Part shown: positions 45,701 through 51,952 of the stretch, one piece after another
How the letters are laid out: every line of letters starts with the position of its first letter
How positions within the stretch are numbered: position 1 is the first letter of the stretch
DNA from: Bacteroidales bacterium UBA6192
Lineage (GTDB): Bacteria > Bacteroidota > Bacteroidia > Bacteroidales > F082
Direction of reading: 5' to 3'
Assembly: GCA_002422725.1 (NCBI GenBank)
Contig: DITE01000058.1
Coordinates: 7,509-71,508, forward strand
DNA length: 64,000 bases
Notes under the pieces: generated by a model
The model's database searches: none
What the model saw: the letters and a program-made list of their open reading frames with translations, nothing else
Told to the model about the DNA's origin: nothing
Translations under genes and position numbers: made by a program

Positions 45701-46470
45701 TTTACACCGTTGAAGCGAATCGGGCCGGGCCTGCATGTCCTGCATCGATGATGGGCACAGCCAGCTTGCTGATTTTTCCTTTGCCTCAACCTGAAATCAA
45801 TGGGCCGGTTTTCATGTGCAGGGGCGAGGAAATTACCCTTTATGCCTCAGGAGCCGACAGTTACGAGTGGCTCACAGAACCTGCGATGTATTCTGCCGAG
45901 ATTGTTGTTAGTCCTGATCAGGCAACGGAATATGCAGTAATTGCGTACAATACATTTGGATGCAACGCACAGGCTTCTCATCTGGTTGATGTTGGCGAAC
46001 TTCCTGAACTATCGGTTGACAACATTGACGAAACCAGAACTATTGTTGTGAGTCCTTCAGGTCTTGCTCACTATACATTTGCCATTGCTGACGAAATAAT
46101 TCAGTCGGGTGTTTCCAACACCTTTGTTTATGGAAATCTGCCAATGAATGGCGACACTATCACTGTTACCGCATCTACCGTTGAGGGATGCAGTGCCGAA
46201 GCTAAGATATTTGTCAGTAAGCCGGTTTCTGCCGCCAATGCATTCACCCCCAATGGCGATGGTATCAACGACCGCTTCATGACAGATGATTTTATAAGGA
46301 TTTACAGCCGCTGGGGCAAGGAATTGTTTGCCGGTGACGAAGGATGGGACGGAAAATTCAATGGCAGCCTGGTTGCACCCGGGACGTATTACTATGTGTT
46401 CGAAATGAAAGACCCAAATGGTCAGTTGATAAAAACAATAAAAGGCTCAGTTACATTGGTAATCGAATGA
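39757..46470 (+). CDS. giant repetitive cell-surface protein with type B T9SS sorting domain
   Basis: The 2237-residue protein has a signal peptide (KYFLKSIFLTLIPVWLMLS, cleaved near AAQ), two Ig-like domains (about 28-215) with paired Cys and YQWQE motifs, then a long series of beta modules. Three module types recur: A (GGGxYC...GTYTVxA...GC), B (AGxDxxIxxG...GGSGNYxYxW...TGC) and C (CPGE...SGGSGNYxYxW...NPPGF). Order is A-A-(B-C-A) six times-A, each triplet 253-255 residues. The C-terminus (about 2159-2237) has NAFTPNGDGINDRF and FNGSLVAPGTYYYVFEM, the CHU_C/type B sorting domain. It should be exported by type IX secretion and act as adhesin or gliding protein. The frame is open from 39733 (GTG), but the ATG at 39757 sits in front of the signal peptide. 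Its stop overlaps the OmpA gene start. Confidence 0.9.
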   Translation: MTKYFLKSIFLTLIPVWLMLSDLAAQPVVVGHPQDSSICVGASASFRVLALNTAAYQWQENDGVGWYNINASITYAEGYLTPELRIIDANLGLNAYQYRCVVFDAQNNQTISDPAILGVFDPPIITQQPLEQRVCKNSIAQFSVQALYGTAYQWQESIGAGWVNLTDNAFYTGSQTPELSIFTTTGMSGFSYRCVVTNVSCPETSNTAKLFVDPTPVIFSLTGGGEYCEGGTGVAVGLSDSEIGISYHLLRNEQSTGVVRNGTGETIVFGTFALAGDYTVRAINGFTGCEINMDGLATVSINPLPAQQILMGGGSYCIGSAAPELYLQNTQTGVDYNLIRNGVFTGNTLTGNGFSMSFGNVGQSGTYSVAAKNTSTGCSVQLTSTRIITANSLPEAIAGNDQLIIAGNSTQLSGTALNGSGNYMYFWAPESFCQNPNLQTTITIPLYQTSLFTLRVRDNQTGCYSQPDSVSVQVADGPLSVYIQVGDDIICPQETVSLLALTSGGTGNYLYQWSSIPPGLNETSSMVVVSPNISTTYVVRVQDGLETVYDTIGIIVNNLPVQQHLSEGAAICSGSAGVGITLGSSEQNAIYFLYRDTHFVKQLNGNGNQLNFGSFNVPGTYRVTARYTGNGCEVAMIGEAVISLNPIPVAIAGPNQFINSGSQTSLSGEGGGGSGNYLFQWSPTQFLLNPNNQNAATISLTATTVFNLQVTDQQTGCQSDPDQTVVFVIGDELSLALAASDYSVCPGEQVSLIAMPTGGSGNFTYLWQSNPPGFFSTQFNPVATIQQTTTYRVSVTDGFTVITDSVVIEVRPAATSFIVNGGGSFCEGGQGREVFLNDSEQNILYQLIRNGSETGVQLYGSGNQLNFGFQHIAGTYTVTATNLSGNCTTTMSGTAVVQVNQSPLVNAGNDRTIGKGQSANLNGTVTGGSGVYAYSWLPVEQVLNPMAQNTATKPQFMSTLISFGVTDLQSGCKAQLDTVIVYVSGGSLEVNAFANSQQGCQGGFFQLYGLASGGTGNYQYQWTSIPPGFYSNTQNPQVQPQYSTSYILTVYDGLDNFSDTLLVNVSQPPQQYLLTGGGSLCQIGQTVSIGLNGSQPGLMYFLVLNGQEVSMISGTGSAISFGLFGQPGAYSAYAQQPMSLCSSEMIGEAVISIDAAPIAFAGPDKYINAGGQITLDGAITGGSGQYIFQWTPESKLLNPDALQPTTKPLYNTMVFRLDVSDSQSGCSGSTDYAAVFVQGGNFQLQVLAAGGGGCPGTDIQLFALPTGGSGSFSYAWLSNPPGFSSTTYNPVFNPVESTTFIVLVNDGNQIFRDSVFVFVEQGPVDFLLSVGGDFCKDEEEVVLSLSGSQPDVFYHLLREGTYTGLSLNGTGFPISFNPISQSGTYTVRAESQLSGCQKNMQGEALVQIHEKPRAFAGPDRFIQSGESTTLSGSASGGSGDYQYSWNPAHLLMDAASDNPQTIALTGTSLFLLQVTDEITGCLSHTDTTNVYVTGGNLRLTLLASSASVCKGSPVYLQALPSGGNGNYQVYWNDQEGNALYEGESWTDYPLQTTTYVATLNSNGETITDSLIVVVSELPLLFEVTGGGVYCPAASPGVLVGLSGSENGLVYDLYLNQVQKIGSVNGQGIPINFGYFSQEGSYTVSARVSGFGCELLMNGNAVVERFEAPIANAGNDIVINKGEVAQLSVGVTAGSGNYAFAWSPSEYVESPGNAQTSTLPLNVSVLFTVEVTDLNTSCISSDAVVVFTQGGPLESSVQTDAEIVCPGESTRITALPSGGSGSYSWTWSSNPPGYFATSASIKVFSAVSTWYIVQISDDVETIRDSVLIEAYNPPLGFELTGGGVFCEGNPSPGVGMADTEPGVTYELMRNGSFTGQWITGTGSGMSFGTQHITGSYTVVATSNQGCKALMPNVIVIGMNTLPQMFTLIGGGEFCDNDLTARLYLTGSEKQTFYELLRNLQPTGISISGDGSPIVFPAQSNSGIYTVEANRAGPACPASMMGTASLLIFPLPQPEINGPVFMCRGEEITLYASGADSYEWLTEPAMYSAEIVVSPDQATEYAVIAYNTFGCNAQASHLVDVGELPELSVDNIDETRTIVVSPSGLAHYTFAIADEIIQSGVSNTFVYGNLPMNGDTITVTASTVEGCSAEAKIFVSKPVSAANAFTPNGDGINDRFMTDDFIRIYSRWGKELFAGDEGWDGKFNGSLVAPGTYYYVFEMKDPNGQLIKTIKGSVTLVIE
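40936..45513 (+). repeat. six-fold B-C-A protein repeat within the adhesin gene
   Basis: Equivalent residues of successive A modules lie at about 41446, 42205, 42970, 43732, 44497 and 45262: spacings of 759, 765, 762, 765 and 765 bases. At DNA level the copies are clearly diverged, so the repeat is old and maintained at protein level rather than freshly expanded. Confidence 0.85.
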
Positions 46471-48950
46471 GAAATAGTATCAGACATAGCCTTATTATTA
46501 CCGGGCTGCTGGTGGCTCAGTTGCTCAATGCCCAGCAGGGTCAGGTTCGTCAGGGGACAAAGCATCTGGCAAACCACAATTATGTTGCTGCCGCAAAGTC
46601 ATTTACACGGGCCTTCAACATGACTCATGAAGTGACTGAAAAACGTGTGCTTGCCGCCTCCATTGCAACAGCTTACCATAAAATGAACCGTCTGGAGGAA
46701 GCTGCTCAATGGTATGCTGATGCCGTTGGGGAAGAAACTAATCAGCTGGACTGGCTTATAGCCTATGCAGATGCTCTGCTTCGCTCGGGCCGCCATGATG
46801 AAGCCAACGGAATAGTGCAGAAAGCCCTGTTGCTCAACCCATCGTCCGAAGAAGCCAAAAATCTGCTTTCAGCAATCGAAAAGGAAGTGGCCGGCAAGAA
46901 AGTAATGAAACCTGATATTATTGAAGCTCAGCTAATCAATTCGCCAAATAGCGATTATTCAGCTGCTTTTTTTGATGGAAGGCTGGTATTTGCTTCTTCA
47001 CGCAAAGATGAAACCAGTCAAAAATCTGATGGAAGAAGTTCTGAAGCCTATTCTTCACTTTATTCAGCTATAGAGCAAACCGATGGAACCTGGGATAGCC
47101 CTTCAGGTATGTTACTACCAGATAATCACAATACCGGAGTTTTTACTTTTGACAGGTTTCGCAGCAGAGGATTCTGGACCAAATGCAACAACAGAAAAAA
47201 ACGTTGTATGATCATGACCGCTGATTTTGATGCAAATACCATGTCCTGGTCGAACGCCCGCAAAGCCAGCTTCGTAAACAAAAAGAACCATTTCGGGCAT
47301 CCTTTTGTGACTTCTGATGGCAAATGGATGTATTTTGTGTCGGACATGCCCGGTGGTTATGGCGGCAAGGACTTATATAAGGTCAGTATCAAGCCAGACG
47401 GTAGTTTCGGAATACCGGTAAATCTTGGACAACCCGTAAACACTGATCAGGATGAAATCTTTCCCTCCATGGCAGGGGATAGTCTGTTGTTCTTCTCCAG
47501 CAGGGGGAATTCCATCTATGGTGGTCTGGATATACTCTATAGTTTTGACCGGGGGAAAGGATTTGAAACTGTTGTTGCACTGAATTATCCCTTTAATTCT
47601 TTTGCCGATGATTTTGGTCTGGTGATGAAAACAGGGACGGTTTCCGGAGTATTCACTTCAGCCAGGAACACCGAAATGGGCGATGACCTTTTCTTTTTTG
47701 ATGGTTATCCCTTAAGATTGCTGATTGAGGGTGAGGTGAAGCAGGCAACTGACGATAGCCCGATGGCTGGCGTAAATATTTCAGTAAGCAGTAATGATGA
47801 GTTTTTCGCAACTAGCACTGGCAGTGATGGCAGCTATCAGATTTCAGTTCCGGAATACCTCAGGGGAATGATTGTGGCTTCGAAAGAAAGCTATTTTCCC
47901 GAAACGAAGCAATTTGATTTTGAAAATGAAACACTCAACAATGGAGTGCTGCGCAAGGATTTCAGTCTTCAGTTGCTCGAACATCCGATAACTATCAGTG
48001 GAAAAGTTACCGATCGTGAAACCGGGGTGGCTATTGTGAACGAGATTGTTCAACTCACCGGGCCAGCGGGATTCTCCTCCGCAGTAAGAACCAATGCACT
48101 GGGTATCTATGCTTTCGATTCACTGAAGCCTGATAATGTGTACACCGCTCGTGTTGCCCGGAGTGGATATTTCGCCGAATCGCGCCTGTGTAGGATTCCG
48201 GCCGTAAAAACTTTCGCTGTGTTTCACAGGGCAACAGGCTACGATATGGATTTTCAGCTGATTAAAATTCAGGAGAAGATAGAGGTTGTGATCAGTAATA
48301 TTTATTACGATCTCGATAAAGCAAGCTTGAGGGAGTCTTCAAAAATCGAACTGAGCAAGCTGGCTTCACTGCTTCATGAAACCCCTCAGGTGAGTATTCA
48401 GATCAACGCCCACACCGATGCTAGGGGCTCTGATGCTTACAACGACCGCCTATCGAAAGCAAGGGCACAGTCGGTGGTTGACTACCTGATAGCCAGTGGA
48501 ATCGATCAGAATCGACTGTTGGCAAAAGGACATGGTAAACGAAAACTGCTGATCCATCATGCACGCAGCGAAGAAGAGCATCAGGCCAACAGAAGGACAA
48601 CTTTTGAAGTAATGAAATATGAGGGTTCTGCATCAGGTTCAACAGAAGATAATTTGACTCCGGCAAATAGCACAGAACTTGTTTACCGGGTTCAGATAAT
48701 GGTTTCATCTACATTACGAAACCCAACAGCCTATTTTGAGGCACTTACAAAGAGTATCCGTAATATCAGGTTTTATGTGCACGATCAGAATGGGTTGTAT
48801 CGCTATGAAGCCGGCGACAGATTTTCGATGGAAAGTGCCGAAGCACTTAAAAATCAGGTGACAGCCGCAGGTTTCACCGATTGTTTTATTGTTCCCTACC
48901 TGCGTGGAAATAGAATTACGGTTCATGAAGCCCGACAATGGAAACCATGA
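46467..48950 (+). CDS. OmpA-family envelope protein with beta-propeller and SPOR-like C-terminus
   Basis: The 827-residue protein has a signal peptide (RHSLIITGLLVAQLLNAQ), a tetratricopeptide-like region (about 30-140), WD40/PD40 beta-propeller repeats (about 165-405, e.g. VTSDGKWMYFVSDMPGGYGG and DQDEIFPSMAGDSLLFFSSR), two carboxypeptidase-regulatory-like beta domains (about 420-595), an OmpA peptidoglycan-binding domain (about 605-715: YYDLDKASLRE, NAHTDARGSDAYN, RRTTFEV) and a last ~90 residues resembling a SPOR domain (VYRVQIMVSS ... YRYEAGDRFSMESAEALKNQ). The architecture up to OmpA is that of PorE-like proteins encoded with T9SS cargo. ATGA overlaps join it to the adhesin gene and to the PorP gene. 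The start at 46467 is fixed by the signal peptide. Confidence 0.88.
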   Translation: MRNSIRHSLIITGLLVAQLLNAQQGQVRQGTKHLANHNYVAAAKSFTRAFNMTHEVTEKRVLAASIATAYHKMNRLEEAAQWYADAVGEETNQLDWLIAYADALLRSGRHDEANGIVQKALLLNPSSEEAKNLLSAIEKEVAGKKVMKPDIIEAQLINSPNSDYSAAFFDGRLVFASSRKDETSQKSDGRSSEAYSSLYSAIEQTDGTWDSPSGMLLPDNHNTGVFTFDRFRSRGFWTKCNNRKKRCMIMTADFDANTMSWSNARKASFVNKKNHFGHPFVTSDGKWMYFVSDMPGGYGGKDLYKVSIKPDGSFGIPVNLGQPVNTDQDEIFPSMAGDSLLFFSSRGNSIYGGLDILYSFDRGKGFETVVALNYPFNSFADDFGLVMKTGTVSGVFTSARNTEMGDDLFFFDGYPLRLLIEGEVKQATDDSPMAGVNISVSSNDEFFATSTGSDGSYQISVPEYLRGMIVASKESYFPETKQFDFENETLNNGVLRKDFSLQLLEHPITISGKVTDRETGVAIVNEIVQLTGPAGFSSAVRTNALGIYAFDSLKPDNVYTARVARSGYFAESRLCRIPAVKTFAVFHRATGYDMDFQLIKIQEKIEVVISNIYYDLDKASLRESSKIELSKLASLLHETPQVSIQINAHTDARGSDAYNDRLSKARAQSVVDYLIASGIDQNRLLAKGHGKRKLLIHHARSEEEHQANRRTTFEVMKYEGSASGSTEDNLTPANSTELVYRVQIMVSSTLRNPTAYFEALTKSIRNIRFYVHDQNGLYRYEAGDRFSMESAEALKNQVTAAGFTDCFIVPYLRGNRITVHEARQWKP

Positions 48951-49855
48951 GAAAATATCTGCACTACATCTTAGCATTGCTGCTCGTCATGGCTGCTTCA
49001 GGTCTAATGGCTCAGTCCGACCTGCTTTTCTCGAACCCGGGTATCAACCCCGGAACATATAATCCGGCGAGCATTAACAGCAATGGCATGATCAATCTGC
49101 ACTTGCTGGCACGGCAGCAATGGATTGGCTTTCCCGATGCTCCTTCATTGCAGCGTATTGGCGCAGAGCATTTTTTTGAGGATCAGTCAATGGGCATTAA
49201 ATTTAATCTGATGAACCTGGTTGCAGGCAAGGAAATTACCCGACAGTTGAACCTGTCATATGCTTACAGGGTAAATTTCAGCGAGCAGATGACACTGCAT
49301 CTGGGGCTTTCGGCAGGGTTTTATAACAGGTTGATGAAATATTCTGAACTAATATTTTACGATGGGTCTGAACCCCTGATAAATGAGGATGAAAGTTTTC
49401 TCAGACCCGATTTTGAGTTTGGGGCAGAGTTCAACTGGAAATATTTCACGGCCGGACTGGCAGCAAACCACATCACCACACCGGCACGAAAAGCCACAAA
49501 TTTTAAAATCCCGGTACATAATCATTTCTATATTGGCTACCGCCTGATAGTATCAGACGAAACTGCCTTGCAGACCAATCTTTCGTGGCACCGTCAGGGA
49601 ACAATCAGCCAGTTTCAACTGTATGCCAACCTGTTGTTTGGAAATATTTTCCAGGCGGGAATGGGTTTGCGGACAAATGATGCCTTGATTATTCACACAG
49701 GACTAAATATCAATGAATTTTTTGGAATTATGTACAGTTACGACCTGGGTATAACCCGTTTCAGCAATTACAATTCTGGTACACACGAATTCATGCTTTT
49801 ATTACGACTGAATAAGCACAATCCAACTTACCTTTCTCCCCGCTTTATGGATTGA
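48947..49855 (+). CDS. PorP/SprF family type IX secretion membrane protein
   Basis: The 302-residue outer-membrane protein begins with a signal peptide (RKYLHYILALLLVMAASGLMAQ) and the PorP/SprF opening SNPGINPGTYNPAS, then beta-barrel strands including GAEHFFEDQSMGIKFNLMNL and YAYRVNFSEQMTLHLGLSAG. It ends near HEFMLLLRLNKHNPTYLSPR. In Flavobacterium johnsoniae SprF is needed for secretion and attachment of the type B cargo SprB, so this is the probable dedicated partner of the giant protein encoded two genes earlier. ATGA overlap with the OmpA gene places the start at 48947; an earlier ATG at 48938 is possible. The spacer to 50016 holds no gene. Confidence 0.92.
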   Translation: MRKYLHYILALLLVMAASGLMAQSDLLFSNPGINPGTYNPASINSNGMINLHLLARQQWIGFPDAPSLQRIGAEHFFEDQSMGIKFNLMNLVAGKEITRQLNLSYAYRVNFSEQMTLHLGLSAGFYNRLMKYSELIFYDGSEPLINEDESFLRPDFEFGAEFNWKYFTAGLAANHITTPARKATNFKIPVHNHFYIGYRLIVSDETALQTNLSWHRQGTISQFQLYANLLFGNIFQAGMGLRTNDALIIHTGLNINEFFGIMYSYDLGITRFSNYNSGTHEFMLLLRLNKHNPTYLSPRFMD

Positions 49856-50016
49856 GCCAATTGCGGGCTTACGTCTATTCGGACGTGTTTGGCATGGAAT
49901 GCAGGTGTCAGCAATCAATTCTCCCTTCCACTAACCCCATGCTTTCACAAGAGTGTCAGCTGGTGAAGAGTATTTCTTGAATGACAGGGAGAACTATCAA
50001 CTGTATACGGAGTCTG

Positions 50017-51633
50017 TTATTTTTTCGGTTTGATCACTTCAGAATATGACTTATCCTTTTTAATCACTTCAACAGCTTTCAGCAAGGTGTCGTCAACATC
50101 TGCAACGACTTCGTAATATTCATTCATTCCCCATATGTTTCTGGCAATTAGCGCTTTCAGCTGATAACGGATAAACTGCTCAGACGTGGCAAACTGTGCC
50201 TCCACAAATTCAACTTCTTCTTTACCTGCCAGTTCAATAAATTCATCCATCATTTGCTGGTCAACAACAAACGAGGTTTTAAAGTCGTTGAATTGCGGAT
50301 AAGTACTTTTGATCTTGCTTCTGTTGTCGTCAACGTAATCAAGGGAATAGCGGTTAAAAACGCCTTTGCGGATCAGGTTACTGTAATAGTCGGTAATTTG
50401 TGTTGAATCCCAGGGGACAAAAATATCCGGCATTATCCCACCACCACCATACACCACGCGCTTGCCTGGGGTAAGGAATTTCAGCGAATCGGGAAAATGT
50501 ATGCTGTCGGCGTGCACAAATTCGCCATTTTTAAAACGGTTCATAATGTCCTGAAAATAGCTTTCTGTGCCATCATCATAAGGCCGTTGTATGCTACGAC
50601 CTGTTGGGGTATAGTAACGCGCTGCTGTAAGCCTGATCACTGATCCGTCGGGCAGGTTAAATGGTCTTTGCACCAAACCTTTGCCAAACGAACGGCGACC
50701 AATCACAACGCCTCTATCCCAGTCCTGAACAGCACCGGCAACAATTTCACTTGCTGAGGCTGACCCTTCGTTGATCAGAATAACCAGCTTGCCCTGTTCA
50801 AAACTTCCTGTTTTGGTGGCATTGTAATCCTGACGCGGACTGCTTAGCCCCTCAGTGTATACAATCAGCTTGCCTTCGGGCAGAAATTCATCCGACAATT
50901 CAACCGCTGTGCCCAGAAATCCACCCGAATTGCCCCTGAGGTCGAGGATAAGGCTCTTCATCCCACTTTTGTTGAGTTGTATCATCGAGTTGTACATCTC
51001 TTCCATGGTTGTTTTAGCAAAGCGGTTGAGCTTGATATACCCAATGTTGCTGTCGACCATAAAAGTGGCATCGATGCTGTTAAGGGGAATCTTGTCCCGT
51101 ACAATAGCGTAATCAATAAGTTCGGAACGTCCTCTGCGATATATGCTTACATCAACAGTGGTGCCTTTTTTGCCCCGTAATCTGTCCATGACATATTTAT
51201 TATTCACTTTTGACCCAAAAGCATCCTCGCCATTAATTTTGATGATCTTGTCACCGGCCTGAATACCAAGTTTCTCCGAAGGTCCACCCGGAACAGGGGC
51301 AATGACCAGGATGGTGTCTTTCGAAAGTTGAAAGGTTACACCTATTCCATCAAAACTACCTTCGAGGGGTTCATTGGCCTCATTGAGCTCTTCCTTTGAA
51401 ATGTAAGCAGAATGCGGATCAAGCTCCTTGAGGGTGTGAATGATAGCGTTTTCGACCAACTTAGCCGATTCGGTGCTATCAACATAAAAGTTTTCGATGT
51501 AGAACATGGCTGCGGCAAACTTCTGGGTAGTTTCCTTGGGGTCGGCACGCAGTGTAACAGGCTGTGCAATGAGTATCTGCAAAGGAAGCAGAAATGCAAT
51601 GAAAACCAAGGCTAAGGTTTTTATACTGTTCAT
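50017..51633 (-). CDS. S41 family carboxy-terminal processing protease
   Basis: The 538-residue periplasmic serine protease has a signal peptide (NSIKTLALVFIAFLLPLQIL), an N-terminal helical region, a PDZ domain (about residues 80-165: GSFDGIGVTFQL, PGGPSEKLGIQAGDKIIKIN), and the S41 core with catalytic Ser in NEGSASASEIVAG and Lys in RRSFGKGLVQ. It clips unfolded or tagged envelope proteins at their C-terminus. The frame is open up to 51711, but only 51633 puts the signal peptide at the N-terminus. Single gene, with a -7 box further upstream. Confidence 0.93.
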   Translation of the reverse strand: MNSIKTLALVFIAFLLPLQILIAQPVTLRADPKETTQKFAAAMFYIENFYVDSTESAKLVENAIIHTLKELDPHSAYISKEELNEANEPLEGSFDGIGVTFQLSKDTILVIAPVPGGPSEKLGIQAGDKIIKINGEDAFGSKVNNKYVMDRLRGKKGTTVDVSIYRRGRSELIDYAIVRDKIPLNSIDATFMVDSNIGYIKLNRFAKTTMEEMYNSMIQLNKSGMKSLILDLRGNSGGFLGTAVELSDEFLPEGKLIVYTEGLSSPRQDYNATKTGSFEQGKLVILINEGSASASEIVAGAVQDWDRGVVIGRRSFGKGLVQRPFNLPDGSVIRLTAARYYTPTGRSIQRPYDDGTESYFQDIMNRFKNGEFVHADSIHFPDSLKFLTPGKRVVYGGGGIMPDIFVPWDSTQITDYYSNLIRKGVFNRYSLDYVDDNRSKIKSTYPQFNDFKTSFVVDQQMMDEFIELAGKEEVEFVEAQFATSEQFIRYQLKALIARNIWGMNEYYEVVADVDDTLLKAVEVIKKDKSYSEVIKPKK

Positions 51634-51735
51634 GGAATTAAAATTCTGTTTATGAATCTGTTGTTTGTGGGTTTCTTGATGACGACTCCATATGCTGAGC
51701 TGTTCATGCACGGTAAACCTCTACAAACTGCAAGC

Positions 51736-51743
51736 CAAAATTA
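51736..51743 (-). promoter_or_regulatory. possible -7 box of the S41 protease gene
   Basis: On the minus strand TAATTTTG, a perfect TAnnTTTG match; it implies a leader of about 95 bases if translation starts at 51633. Confidence 0.4.
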
Positions 51744-51861
51744 CTGATTATGCATAAGCGGTGGCCTGATTGTGGTTTGTTTTTTGTTAATAAAGCATAA
51801 GATGAGGTGAAACTGGGCGTGATTCGGAAATATGGACAACTTAAAAAACTAACCGCATAAC

Positions 51862-51893
51862 AAAATAACAAGCTAACAAAATAACAAGCTAAC
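51862..51893. repeat. perfect 16-bp tandem duplication
   Basis: AAAATAACAAGCTAAC occurs twice back to back (51862-51877 and 51878-51893) in the spacer between two minus-strand genes. Confidence 0.9.
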
Positions 51894-51902
51894 AAGTTTT
51901 GA

Positions 51903-51940
51903 ATCAACCCATCAACCCATCAACCCATCAACAAATCAAC
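51903..51940. repeat. octamer minisatellite ATCAACCC
   Basis: Three perfect tandem copies of ATCAACCC (51903-51926) followed by decayed copies (ATCAACAA, ATCAAC), 10 bases after the 16-bp duplication and just downstream of the E1 gene stop at 51953. Confidence 0.9.
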
Positions 51941-51952
51941 ATTAAGTAAGGA

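Noticed and set aside
51862..51940. Clustered short repeats that could be taken for a CRISPR
   Set aside because: Units of 8 and 16 bases are directly abutting with no unique spacers, and no cas genes are present; these are minisatellites.
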